Shown in pieces: positions 1-7,759 of a stretch of 32,282 bases of DNA. The stretch is from Microbulbifer halophilus (GTDB lineage Bacteria > Pseudomonadota > Gammaproteobacteria > Pseudomonadales > Cellvibrionaceae). A program made the translations under genes and the position numbers. Position 1 is the stretch's first letter. Every line of letters starts with the position of its first letter. The notes under the pieces are model-generated. The model was not told where the DNA came from. It was given only the letters and a program-made list of their open reading frames with translations, and did no database searches. The stretch covers positions 1 through 32,282 of the forward strand of contig NZ_JAPIVK010000042.1 of assembly GCF_026183675.1 (NCBI RefSeq), given 5' to 3'.

Positions 1-36
1 GGGACTTTCACCCCATTAGTTCATGCCCATGCTGGG

Positions 37-154
37 CGTACACAATTCGTTGCAGGGGACAGGCTACAATATGCACCTTTTGCGCGGTCGCTGCGCTCCC
101 ATTATTGCGCAAAAGCCGCATATTGCAGCCTGCCCCTGAACATCAGCGTTACAA
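37..154 (+). other. attC-like integron recombination site
   Basis: A long imperfect hairpin has outer arms at 53-74 and 118-138 that are nearly complementary over about 21 bases, and an inner arm pair TTTTGCGC (78-85) / GCGCAAAA (107-114). The right side ends in GCGTTAC at 147-153, which fits the GTT core (cleavage G^TT) of integron attC sites. The left side has CGTACAC at 37-43 as a degenerate R'' box, then GGGGACAGG, like the L'' box of Vibrio-type attC sites. Known: integron integrases recombine the folded bottom strand of such sites. Inferred: this is the attC of a cassette lying mostly left of the window. No integrase gene is present here. Confidence 0.72.
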
Positions 155-170
155 AGCATAGGACGGAGTT

Positions 171-881
171 TTGCTGTTTAGTATTTTGGTCACCTTGCAG
201 ATCTTTTCTGGCCTCGTAGCCGGAGAATCGAGTATTCGGCAAACCCAAGAAGGTAGAAAGAGCCTGGAGACCCTTTCAAATGCCGGATTGTTTTTCCTAC
301 GATGGCGCGCTTATGCAGATTACAAGGAAGACCTGAAGGCGTTACGTAACATTTTTGGTGTAACTGCCTTGATCTTTATCGCTTTGTTTTATGTGATTAG
401 CCCTGCGGAATCCGACTCGTTTTTCAATTCTTTGCCGGGTTTGTTTATCGTTTTGTGGTTAGTCATGCAATTTGGCACTGATTTTCGGAAAAGTGTAAAA
501 GAGCAATTTTCAATCGCTGGCCTACTTATTTTAGGACCTTGGTTGTTACTTGGCATGGATGCTCTCACCAACTTTCAGTTCCAGCAACTACGTCACATGG
601 CAATGCCTTTCAATGCGTTTGATATACAGAAGCTTGAAACGTATCAAATAGCTTTAGTCCTCAGTCTCGTGGGCGGGCTTATTGGGGGAATTATGGCGGT
701 TTTCTCCATAGTGGTCTTCTCTATGGTCCCATTGTTTTTCCTATTCCTAATGGCACTCTTGTCTGTAGCATCAAGGTTCGCACTGAAAGTTCAGCCTAAG
801 ACAGCACGCAATTTGGCGCTACTTTACTGCTTTATCATTGGTCCCGTTTTGATGGCTTTAGAGTCAAAGGGCGTAATCTGA
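171..881 (+). CDS. Integron-cassette multi-pass membrane protein, unknown function
   Basis: This 236-residue protein is not recognised. The start is TTG at 171, chosen because GGACGGAG lies just upstream and the cassette boundary (G^TT at 148-150) is only 20 bases away, typical of compact cassettes. Hydrophobic stretches lie near residues 1-18, 62-80, 90-105, 116-130, 160-183, 185-205 and 215-232, so it is probably an inner-membrane protein with several spans; a charged, soluble-looking stretch covers about 20-60. The gene is more AT-rich than the housekeeping genes further right. Nine bases at the cassette start (149-157, TTACAAAGC) are the reverse complement of the bases just after the stop codon, as expected for one excisable cassette. 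No catalytic motif was seen. Confidence 0.75.
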   Translation: MLFSILVTLQIFSGLVAGESSIRQTQEGRKSLETLSNAGLFFLRWRAYADYKEDLKALRNIFGVTALIFIALFYVISPAESDSFFNSLPGLFIVLWLVMQFGTDFRKSVKEQFSIAGLLILGPWLLLGMDALTNFQFQQLRHMAMPFNAFDIQKLETYQIALVLSLVGGLIGGIMAVFSIVVFSMVPLFFLFLMALLSVASRFALKVQPKTARNLALLYCFIIGPVLMALESKGVI

Positions 882-882
882 T

Positions 883-969
883 GCTTTGTAACAACACCAA
901 AAAGGGACAGCCACAAATTGAAAAGTCAAAGAGAAATGCTCTTACTTTCACTCATTAACTGCTGTGGCT
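883..969 (+). other. Truncated attC of the 171-881 cassette
   Basis: GCTTTGTAAC at 883-892 starts two bases after the stop codon and is the exact reverse complement of the cassette's left end (GTTACAAAGC, 148-157); it is the R'' box. GGGACAG (904-910) is an L''-like box. A hairpin follows: AGCCACA (909-915) pairs with TGTGGCT (963-969), with inner arms AAGAG/CTCTT. The expected distal CTGTCCC and GCGTTA boxes are missing after 969, so the site appears broken there, right next to transposon debris. An alternative reading is that 904-969 is a REP-type hairpin inserted in the attC site. Confidence 0.5.
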
Positions 970-1088
970 ACGGTAGCAGGTCGGTCTGGCAGTCAACTCG
1001 TTTATATCGGCGCCAAAAAGTATTGCCCGAGCACAGAAACTCCTGGTCGCATACTGGCGAGGGCGCTATTCAAAGGAGAGGTTAAAAG

Positions 1089-1550
1089 TCAGGACGCCGG
1101 CGGCGGCGAGAAATAGCGCTCACAGTCGCGAATGCCGTGGGCCCAGCGCTTACCGAGGTGCTCACACGCCGCGCGCACCGAATGGGCGGCGCCCACCAGC
1201 GATCTGAAGCGGCTTTCGAAATTTCTGTTCAGGTACAACCAGTGCCTGGGATCGATCTGCAATCGCTCGAGGATCGGCGGCGCTTTCTGGTCGATGGCCC
1301 CGCGCTTATCCTCGCGCAGGCAGCGCCCGCTCCAGTCTACCAGTTCCAGATAATCCTGCAGGCCCAGGGGCAATCCCTCTGGTATGGCGGATCGGGGATT
1401 TCCGGCAAAGGGGAACAGCGACGCCGGCTGCTGCCCCTCTTTTGCGGCCTCGATACGCTTTTTGATGGAGGTGTGTTCCGATGTCTCGGGCATCTCCGCC
1501 ATCCTTGCGCGGACTGGGTTCAGATCCACATACGCCAGGCAGGCAGCCAG
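1089..1550 (-). pseudogene. REP-associated Y1-type transposase, C-terminal fragment
   Basis: The readable frame begins with a CLAYVDLNPVRARMA-like segment and continues through TSIKKRIEA, LVDWSGR, REDKRGAI, PPILERL and a FESRF segment to the stop at 1089. From knowledge of the family, this is the C-terminal half of IS200-related REP-associated tyrosine transposases of about 300 residues. The N-terminal half with the catalytic HUH and Tyr motifs is absent: the frame runs into istB sequence at about 1550-1560. The in-frame GTG at 1529 is inside the conserved domain, so it is not a genuine start. It is a dead fragment, useful only as a scar of past insertion and deletion. Confidence 0.75.
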
Positions 1551-1558
1551 TGCGGTGC

Positions 1559-1699
1559 GAGCTTGTAGCTGGCCTGGACCGCTTTCTGGCCGATCCCAAT
1601 GGCCAGGTGGGTCTTGCCCACACCGGGCGGCCCGATGAACACGAGGTTCTCGCGCTGGTCGATGAAGCCGAAGCCCAGCAGTGCATTCACTATGCCACT
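1559..1699 (-). pseudogene. istB: IS21-type istB helper ATPase, internal fragment
   Basis: Reading the minus strand gives LLGFGFIDQRENLVF followed by the Walker A motif GPPGVGKTHLA and a GIGQKAVQ helix. This is characteristic of the IstB AAA+ transposition helper of IS21-family elements. Only about 45 codons survive; neither the start nor the Walker B region is present. It joins the Y1-transposase fragment directly, in a different frame, so two unrelated insertion sequences were fused by deletion. No IS21 ends or istA were seen. Confidence 0.72.
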
Positions 1700-1830
1700 A
1701 CAGCCAGAGGTGGGTCAGCTTTGATAGCCATTAACAGACGCCCAGTGGCAATCCCCACGATGATATGTCGATTTGCCCTTTCACCGTTCGACTATTGGGT
1801 GTTACTGCAAAATCGACCAGGAGGAATAGA

Positions 1831-2499
1831 ATGCCCCCCATCATAACTGCCTTTGAACAGTCACCCGATCGCGGCCAGGGGCTGGCGCGTGATATGCGCG
1901 TTCGCTGGGCGCTGGAAGAAGTGGGCCAACCCTACGAGGTTCGCCTTGTCTCATTCCGTGCGATGAAGGAACCCGCGCATCTGGCACTTCATCCTTTCGG
2001 CCAGATTCCGACTTATGAGGAAGGCGATCTCGCCCTGTTCGAGACAGGTGCGATCGCCTTCCATATCGCCGAGCGCCACGCGGGGCTGCTGCCGGAAGAT
2101 GCTAATGCACGGGCGCACGCGGTCATGTGGATGTTTGCCTCGGTCAACACGGTGGAACCGCCGATCCTTGAACTCGCAAACGCCAAGCTTCTGGAGGGCG
2201 ACAAGCCTTGGAGTATGGAACGCCTGCCCTTAGTCGAGGAGCGTGTGCGAACCCGCTTGAAACAGTTTTCCGCTCACCTTGGCAATGCCGACTGGCTCGA
2301 CGGTGCATTCAGCGCTGGGGACTTGATGATGGTGTCAGTGCTGCTCCGGCTGAAGTCATCGGGTATGCTGGATGAATACCCGAATCTCTCCGCCTATGTC
2401 GCCCGCGGCGAAGCGCGGCCCGCCTACAGGCGAGCTTTCGCTGATCAGTTGGCGGTTTTTACTGGCAAACGGCCCGGACGAGAAGAAGGAGATGCCTAA
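1831..2499 (+). CDS. Glutathione S-transferase family protein
   Basis: The 222-residue protein has the two-domain GST layout: an N-terminal thioredoxin fold (about residues 5-85) with a HPFGQIPTYEEGDLALFET segment, the cis-Pro and glutathione gamma-Glu-binding region followed by ES/ET-like residues, and an all-helical C-terminal domain with a GDLMMVSVLLRL helix carrying the N-capping Asp. The start is ATG at 1831 because AGGAGG lies seven bases upstream; an in-frame earlier ATG at 1765 is in non-homologous sequence derived from the IS scar. It probably conjugates or reduces electrophiles with glutathione in the cytoplasm; substrate is unknown. It stands alone, on the boundary between mobile debris and stable chromosome. 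Confidence 0.85.
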   Translation: MPPIITAFEQSPDRGQGLARDMRVRWALEEVGQPYEVRLVSFRAMKEPAHLALHPFGQIPTYEEGDLALFETGAIAFHIAERHAGLLPEDANARAHAVMWMFASVNTVEPPILELANAKLLEGDKPWSMERLPLVEERVRTRLKQFSAHLGNADWLDGAFSAGDLMMVSVLLRLKSSGMLDEYPNLSAYVARGEARPAYRRAFADQLAVFTGKRPGREEGDA

Positions 2500-2613
2500 G
2501 AATGCGCTCAAAACCGGCCAAAATAAAGGGGAACAGATCTATTTATAACGCGAAGCTCTTCTTGGTTGATACTATATAGCAGCCCTTAAGACTGACGTAG
2601 GAAAAGGTAACTG

Positions 2614-3303
2614 TTGAATATTCTCTTACTTCCAGGCATGGACGGCACCGGCTCGCTGTTCGAGCCGTTTGTCGCCTGTGTACCAGGCGGATACAAAGTG
2701 ACGCCATTGTCACTAAGGCAGGAGCCTTGCCTGAGCTATGCGGATCAGGCAGCACACGCCCTCTCCAGGATCGGAGACGACGACACAATCATTGTTGCCG
2801 AATCCTATTCCGGCAGGATTGCCTACGAGATCGCCCAAAAACAGATCTCAAACATCCGGCATATCGTTTTCGCAGCCAGCTTTCTGACCAAACCATCGGC
2901 TTTGGCCCGGATTGCCCCGCTCCTGCCACCACAACTTCTCAAAAGCGGCCTGGTCCCCTCCCCCATTATCGGAAAGCTGGCATTTGGCCGTGCCAGCACC
3001 AGGGCACTGACGGATCGTCTCAAAGAATCCTTAGGTAAAGTGGACAACGCGGTACTGCGCCACAGGCTCAGGCAGGTCTCCACGCTCCAGGTTCCGGGCC
3101 AGAAGATCGATATTCCCTGCACCTATATTCGCCCTAAAGATGACAAGCTGGTTTCCCCAAGAGCAGCAGAATTCTTCAAGAGTGTCTGCCCTGACTTGGC
3201 GATAAGAGAAGTTGAGGGAAGCCACTTTGTCTTGCAAAGTAACCCTCGGGAATGCTGGGAAGTTATTCAGAAGGTCGCTCAACCACTGATAGCTGGCGGC
3301 TGA
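2614..3303 (+). CDS. Small alpha/beta-fold hydrolase
   Basis: This 229-residue protein starts at TTG 2614, with GGAAAAGG about seven bases upstream. The N-terminus MNILLLPGMDGTGSLF is the beta-strand and oxyanion-hole region typical of short alpha/beta hydrolases. The nucleophile elbow is A-E-S-Y-S-G around Ser64; a candidate acid is in RPKDDKLVSP (about residues 173-180) and the catalytic His in VEGSHFVLQ (about 199-206). There is no signal peptide, so it is cytoplasmic, and no lid domain. Esterase or thioesterase activity is plausible; the substrate cannot be told. It lies 114 bp after the GST gene in the same direction, so co-transcription is possible but not shown. Confidence 0.8.
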   Translation: MNILLLPGMDGTGSLFEPFVACVPGGYKVTPLSLRQEPCLSYADQAAHALSRIGDDDTIIVAESYSGRIAYEIAQKQISNIRHIVFAASFLTKPSALARIAPLLPPQLLKSGLVPSPIIGKLAFGRASTRALTDRLKESLGKVDNAVLRHRLRQVSTLQVPGQKIDIPCTYIRPKDDKLVSPRAAEFFKSVCPDLAIREVEGSHFVLQSNPRECWEVIQKVAQPLIAGG

Positions 3304-3628
3304 TTTCGAACTACGGCATACCAACGAAAAAGGCTCGCCCGCCCTATTCAACTATATTCGTCTATACAAAATCGCCGACACTCTAAAATGTCGCCCCTTT
3401 TTCCTGTCACGCCACCTCGGTCACGTAAAAACAACCAATACTGGTAAACCCGTATCCAATAGAAGAGGCATATTCCGTCATTGGCCTACAACAGCCACCA
3501 GCGATCCACTAGCATGGAAGTCTACAGCCGAGAACCCATAAGTTCCCCCTCTTCTCGCATTGGTTATTCAGCAATCTTTTTCGCCTCCTGACAACACCCA
3601 ATTACCCGTGAATCAAGGACGATCAATC
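3304..3628. other. Intergenic gap with one weak hairpin
   Basis: No convincing gene was found in these 325 bases. A short stem CGACA (3376-3380) / TGTCG (3389-3393) is followed by CCCCTTTTT, which could be a weak rho-independent terminator for the hydrolase gene. The rest is moderately AT-rich and presumably carries the promoter of the sulfatase gene; AAGGAC at 3615-3620 is its ribosome binding site. Confidence 0.35.
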
Positions 3629-5299
3629 ATGACAACGAACAACAGACGGTGGAACTTCCTGATCATCACCACGGATGAGGAACGCTACCCGCCGGTATAC
3701 GAGGAAGAGGAGCTTCGGAAACTTCGCCGGGACCACCTGCACGGTGTTTCAGCCCTGCGTGAAAACAGCCTGGAGATGCACCGGCACTACGCTGCCAGTA
3801 CCGCCTGCAGCCCGAGCCGGGCCTGTATTTACACCGGACAGTACCCTTCCCTCCACGGCGTCTCACAGACCTCGGGCATGGCCAAACAGTGGTATGACCC
3901 GGATATGTTCTATCTGGATCCCAATACCGTGCCGACCATGGGGGATTACTTTCGAGCCGGTGGTTACCGCACTTTCTACCGGGGCAAATGGCATCTCTCG
4001 CATCCGGACATCATTTTACCCGGCAGCGTCAATATCATGATGAGTACCGAGAGCGACGGCACCCCGATACCGCGCGCCACGGAGCTGTACAAGGCCGCCA
4101 ACAAGCTGCAGGATTTCGGTTTCGACGGCTGGATAGGTCCCGACCCGCACGGCGCCGCGCAGGCCAATATGGGAATCAACCGCGATCCGGGCTTTGCCAA
4201 CCAGATCATCCGGCTGCTGGACGACCTGGAGAAGGACGATAGCGATCAACCCTGGTTGACGGTGGCCTCGTTTACCAACCCGCACGACATCGTATTTTTC
4301 GGTACGCCCTGGCTATCCTTCGGTTACGATTACCAGTTCCCCGATTTCATCAGGAACCTGAAGCTGCCGATGCCTCCCACACGATGCGAGGACTTGTCTT
4401 CCAAACCCAGGGCACAAAAGGACTATGTCGAGAAATACGGCGAAATGTTCTTTCGCAACCCCACCATTCCCCAATACTTCCAGTTGTATTATCACCTGCA
4501 ATGCGTGGTCGACCGGGAGATTCACAAGGTCTACCAGCGCCTGCGCAACAGCCGTTTTTTCGAGAACACCATCGTGGTGTACACCTCCGACCACGGCGAT
4601 ATGCTGGGCGCACACGGCGGCATGCACCAGAAGTGGTACAACGCCTACGAGGAGACGGTGCACGTCCCCTTCATCATTTCCAACCCGGAATTGTTCAGCG
4701 GACAACAACACAGCCAGGCACTGAGCAGCCATGTGGATATCGTGCCGACACTGATGGGCCTGGCCGGTATCGACCGGGATGAGGCCGCCGACCAACTCAA
4801 GCCCAGCCACTCCGAAGTGCATCCGTTGGTGGGAGCGGATCTTTCCGAGCTGGTGAGTAGTGGCGGCGAGAGTGGCGGCGGCAGCGAAGCGCTGTACTTC
4901 ATGACCGATGACGAAGTCAGCGATGGCCTGACCGACGTCAACCCCCGCGGCAACCCCTACACCCCGGTCTCCGAGCCCTGCCATGTGGAAACCGTCATCA
5001 CGGATCTTCCGGACGAGCATGGAAACCCGCAGCACTGGAAATACTCGCGTTACTACAGCAACCCGAAATTCTGGGGCGGTGCGAGCAACCCGGACCAGAG
5101 CACCCTGCTGCAGCCCGAAGGAGGTCCGGCGGAGTTCGAACTGTACAACCTGAGTGAAGATCCGCTGGAAAGCATCAACCTGGCCGGCACTTGCGGCCAG
5201 AAACGCGCCCACGAAACCGTGATCAGGGAGCTGGAGACTTTACTGCTGCAGCAACGGGGGAAAAAGCGTCTTCAGCCGAATGGGCAATTGGGTAATTGA
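3629..5299 (+). CDS. Type I (formylglycine-dependent) sulfatase
   Basis: A 556-residue protein of the alkaline phosphatase/sulfatase superfamily. The sulfatase signature C-S-P-S-R-A starts at Cys60, the residue converted to formylglycine, and is followed by IYTGQYPSLHG. RGKWHLS (Lys120, His122) and YTSDHGDMLGAHG (Asp321, His322) supply substrate and Ca2+ ligands. The first metal motif is TTDEERYP rather than the usual DDxR-type sequence. The start is ATG 3629 (AAGGAC upstream); an in-frame TTG at 3560 would add a non-homologous leader. No signal peptide is visible, so the enzyme looks cytoplasmic, closer to choline-sulfatase-like enzymes than to exported polysaccharide sulfatases. No formylglycine-generating enzyme gene is adjacent. 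Substrate unknown. Confidence 0.88.
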   Translation: MTTNNRRWNFLIITTDEERYPPVYEEEELRKLRRDHLHGVSALRENSLEMHRHYAASTACSPSRACIYTGQYPSLHGVSQTSGMAKQWYDPDMFYLDPNTVPTMGDYFRAGGYRTFYRGKWHLSHPDIILPGSVNIMMSTESDGTPIPRATELYKAANKLQDFGFDGWIGPDPHGAAQANMGINRDPGFANQIIRLLDDLEKDDSDQPWLTVASFTNPHDIVFFGTPWLSFGYDYQFPDFIRNLKLPMPPTRCEDLSSKPRAQKDYVEKYGEMFFRNPTIPQYFQLYYHLQCVVDREIHKVYQRLRNSRFFENTIVVYTSDHGDMLGAHGGMHQKWYNAYEETVHVPFIISNPELFSGQQHSQALSSHVDIVPTLMGLAGIDRDEAADQLKPSHSEVHPLVGADLSELVSSGGESGGGSEALYFMTDDEVSDGLTDVNPRGNPYTPVSEPCHVETVITDLPDEHGNPQHWKYSRYYSNPKFWGGASNPDQSTLLQPEGGPAEFELYNLSEDPLESINLAGTCGQKRAHETVIRELETLLLQQRGKKRLQPNGQLGN

Positions 5300-5337
5300 T
5301 GCAGCTCCCCGAATAGGTGCCCTGACGCAGTGGCAAC

Positions 5338-5429
5338 GGTAAACCCGATTGCGAATCTCGCAGTAGAGAAGCGCAGCGGCATACTCACCGGCCCCGATCG
5401 CTGATGGGCACTGCACCGTTATCGGGTTT
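5338..5429. repeat. Inverted repeat between convergent genes
   Basis: AAACCCGAT (5341-5349) is repeated in inverted orientation as ATCGGGTTT (5421-5429), about 70 bases apart, between the stops of the convergent sulfatase and citrate synthase genes. It could form the base of a bidirectional 3' hairpin. There is no T-run, so it is not a classical terminator. Confidence 0.3.
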
Positions 5430-5458
5430 CCGGCTGGCTGCGCCTCTCCACATTCGGC

Positions 5459-6562
5459 TCAACGCCCCGTATAGAGCGCACGCGGCCGAATCAACCGCGG
5501 TTCCCGATTGAACTCGTGGAAGTGTGAAATCCAGCCGAACACCCGGCTACAGGCAAACAGCGAAGTGAAATACCGTTCCGGAATGCCCAGCGCCAGGTAG
5601 ACGGCGCCCTTGTAGAACTCCAGGTTTGCGTGGATCTCTTTGCCCTTGGCACTGAAAACGTCCTGGCAGGTGTCTTCCACCGCGACCAGGGTCTCCATCA
5701 GCGTCTGCCATTCGGTGCCTTCGCAGAACTGGCGGGCCATGGGCTTGAGGATGGCGGCGCGGGGGTCCAGGCGTTTGTATTCGCGGTGACCCATACCCAT
5801 GATCTTGACCTTGTTGGCCAGGGCATCGCGCACCCAGCCATCGGCTTTTTCCGGGCTGCCGATCTCGCGGGCCATGGTCACCGCCGCCTCGTCGGCGCCG
5901 CCGTGCAGCGGGCCGGACAGTGCGCCCAGGCTGCCGGCGACACTGGCGGACAGGCTGGCGCCGGTGCTGGCGATCACCCGGCCGGCGAAGGTGCCGGCGT
6001 TGAAGCTGTGGTCCAGTTGCAGTATCTGGGTGGTGTTGATGGCCTGCAGGGCCTGGGCGCCGGGCGCGCTACCGTTGATGCCGTAGAGCAGTTTTTCCTG
6101 GAAGCCCAGGCCGGCGGGCACGGCGAAAACCTCGCCGCGCTGGCTCAGGTTGTGCCACACGCGCACGGCGGCGTTGATGCGGGCCGCCAGGACCATGCCG
6201 GGTACCCACTGTTCGTCCAGCCAGGCCGGCGCCTGCCCTGTCGGCACCAGGTCGACGATGGGCGCGAGGGCCTGCAGTGCCGCCATCGGGTGGGTATCGC
6301 GGGGCAGTTGTTCCAGTACGCGGCTCTCGACCGCGTTCAGCTCGGATTCGTCCGCCAGCCAGCGGTCCAGTTCCCCGCACTGGTCCGCATCCAGCCATTC
6401 GCCGGTCATCAGCCAGTTGAGCACGGCGGCAAAGTCCCGCTGTACCAGGGTCTCGATTGATTCCCCGCGGTAGGTCAGCCGGCCGATCTCGCCCTCCACA
6501 TTGGACAATTCCGTGGCACCCACAATGACGCCTTCCAGACCGGCGTTGATTTCCTCGGTCAT
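5459..6562 (-). CDS. Citrate synthase family protein (citrate/2-methylcitrate synthase-like)
   Basis: A 367-residue short-type citrate synthase, nearer the compact archaeal/Gram-positive and 2-methylcitrate synthase type than the larger hexameric GltA. The active-site blocks are present: LDHSFNAGTFAGRV (His185), GPLHGGADEA (His220) and GMGHREYKRLDPRA (His259), and a C-terminal RPRALYTG. It condenses an acyl-CoA with oxaloacetate. The position of the catalytic Asp (NVDFYSG in E. coli GltA) reads NLEFYKG, with Glu315. The N-terminal GVIVGATELSNVEGE block is typical. It is divergent from a LysR gene 100 bp away, which probably controls it. No prpB, prpD or acnD neighbours support a methylcitrate role, so the substrate stays open. 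Confidence 0.87.
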   Translation of the reverse strand: MTEEINAGLEGVIVGATELSNVEGEIGRLTYRGESIETLVQRDFAAVLNWLMTGEWLDADQCGELDRWLADESELNAVESRVLEQLPRDTHPMAALQALAPIVDLVPTGQAPAWLDEQWVPGMVLAARINAAVRVWHNLSQRGEVFAVPAGLGFQEKLLYGINGSAPGAQALQAINTTQILQLDHSFNAGTFAGRVIASTGASLSASVAGSLGALSGPLHGGADEAAVTMAREIGSPEKADGWVRDALANKVKIMGMGHREYKRLDPRAAILKPMARQFCEGTEWQTLMETLVAVEDTCQDVFSAKGKEIHANLEFYKGAVYLALGIPERYFTSLFACSRVFGWISHFHEFNREPRLIRPRALYTGR

Positions 6563-6616
6563 GACAATTTCCTCGCACTCTGCCTGTGATGGCGCTATTA
6601 AAAAGCCAGTGCCGCT

Positions 6617-6652
6617 GTTAATCTAATTAAACCTTATAAACGAATGATTAGC
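6617..6652. promoter_or_regulatory. Divergent promoter region with candidate LysR operator
   Basis: The 100 bp between the divergent citrate synthase and LysR genes contain GTTAATC (6617-6623) and GATTAGC (6646-6652), an inverted pair with one mismatch, within an otherwise AT-rich tract in GC-rich surroundings. LysR-type regulators usually bind such dyads in the promoter they share with a divergent target. The assignment is positional. Confidence 0.4.
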
Positions 6653-6662
6653 AGGACTTATC

Positions 6663-7592
6663 ATGCGCCTGGAAAGCGGCGAGTTGCGTATCTTTCACTC
6701 GGTGGCCCGCTCCGGCGGCTTTCGCGCCGCGGCCCAGGAGCTGCACCTGACCCAGTCCGCCGTCAGCCAGGCCATCAAGCAACTGGAGGGGAAGCTGAAC
6801 CAGCCGCTGCTGGTCCGCGACCGGCCTGTGAGACTGACCCGGGCGGGCCGCCGCCTCTACCGCCATGTGGACGACCAGCTGCAGCAGGAACAGACGGTGC
6901 TGGCGGATCTCTCGCGGCTGGCGCGGGGCCTGGACCAGCAGTTGAGCGTCGCCATCGACAGCACCAACAACCGCTTTGCCGGCGCGGACCTGATCCACAC
7001 TTTTATCGGCCGCTGGCCGGAGGCCCGGCTGAAGCTGGTGGAACAGCCTTCCCGCGCCATAGTCCCGGCGGTGATGAGCGGCGAGGTGGAGATGGGGCTC
7101 GGGCCCTTCCAGACACGGATGGACCGGTTCAGCACCGAGCCGCTGTACGACGAGCACCGCCTGCTGATGATCAGCCCGGCGCACCCGCTCTACCGCGCGG
7201 AGATGACCGCCGGGGATCTGCGGCGCATCCCGCTGGTGGTGTCGTCGCTGGACGAACCGGACCAGCGCCCCTACCAGGAGAAGCTGCGCGACAACTTCCA
7301 GATGATCTGGCAGATCAGCAGCCTGAATGTGCGTCTGAACCTGATCGAGCGGGGCCTGGCCGTGGGCTATATCAGCACCGAGGTGACGCGGCAGCTGTCG
7401 CATATCCAGCACTTCCGGGCGCTGCAGGAGTTCGACTTCGCCCGCATCGAGCGCCAGGTGGGCCTGTTCTATCGCCGGGATCGAAAGCTGAGCTCGGTAG
7501 CCCGGGACTTTATCGAGGTATGCCGGCGTTACTGGACTGAAAGCGGTTCAGGCCCAGGGCGGCCCGGTGAGCATAACGCCCTTCTCGATTGA
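6663..7592 (+). CDS. LysR-family transcriptional regulator
   Basis: A 309-residue LysR protein. The N-terminal winged helix-turn-helix covers about residues 1-62, with FRAAAQELHLTQSAVSQAI as the HTH, then LTRAGRRLYRHV and a linker helix; a periplasmic-binding-like effector domain follows (about 90-295). The ATG at 6663 places LESGELRIFHSVARSG at the expected distance from the terminus. The arrangement, divergent from the citrate synthase gene with a short shared promoter, makes that gene the likely target and suggests autoregulation. The effector is unknown; an organic acid or acyl-CoA would fit the neighbour but is only inference. Confidence 0.9.
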   Translation: MRLESGELRIFHSVARSGGFRAAAQELHLTQSAVSQAIKQLEGKLNQPLLVRDRPVRLTRAGRRLYRHVDDQLQQEQTVLADLSRLARGLDQQLSVAIDSTNNRFAGADLIHTFIGRWPEARLKLVEQPSRAIVPAVMSGEVEMGLGPFQTRMDRFSTEPLYDEHRLLMISPAHPLYRAEMTAGDLRRIPLVVSSLDEPDQRPYQEKLRDNFQMIWQISSLNVRLNLIERGLAVGYISTEVTRQLSHIQHFRALQEFDFARIERQVGLFYRRDRKLSSVARDFIEVCRRYWTESGSGPGRPGEHNALLD

Positions 7593-7759
7593 TACCGAAA
7601 AGGGAAGGCTTTGCTCCCCCGCCACTGCCGCGTTCAATGACCGGCAATATGTGGCGTGATATACCACCTGGCATTACGCTGCTCCCAGCTTTGCACAATG
7701 GCAATGCGGTATGCTGAGCCCGGCGAGGAGATAATGATAAAAAAGGGTTCGTTGAACAG

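Noticed and set aside
970..1088. A short + strand reading with an ARAQKLLVAYWRGRYSKE-like stretch
   Set aside because: Too short and truncated to assign; may be transposon-derived, but I cannot support a family.
4313..5212. A 299-codon frame antisense to the sulfatase gene
   Set aside because: The sense frame carries all sulfatase motifs; the antisense product is low-complexity and unlike any family.
5630..6460. A 276-codon frame antisense to the citrate synthase gene
   Set aside because: Gly/Ala/Gln/His-rich shadow of a gene with intact active-site blocks.
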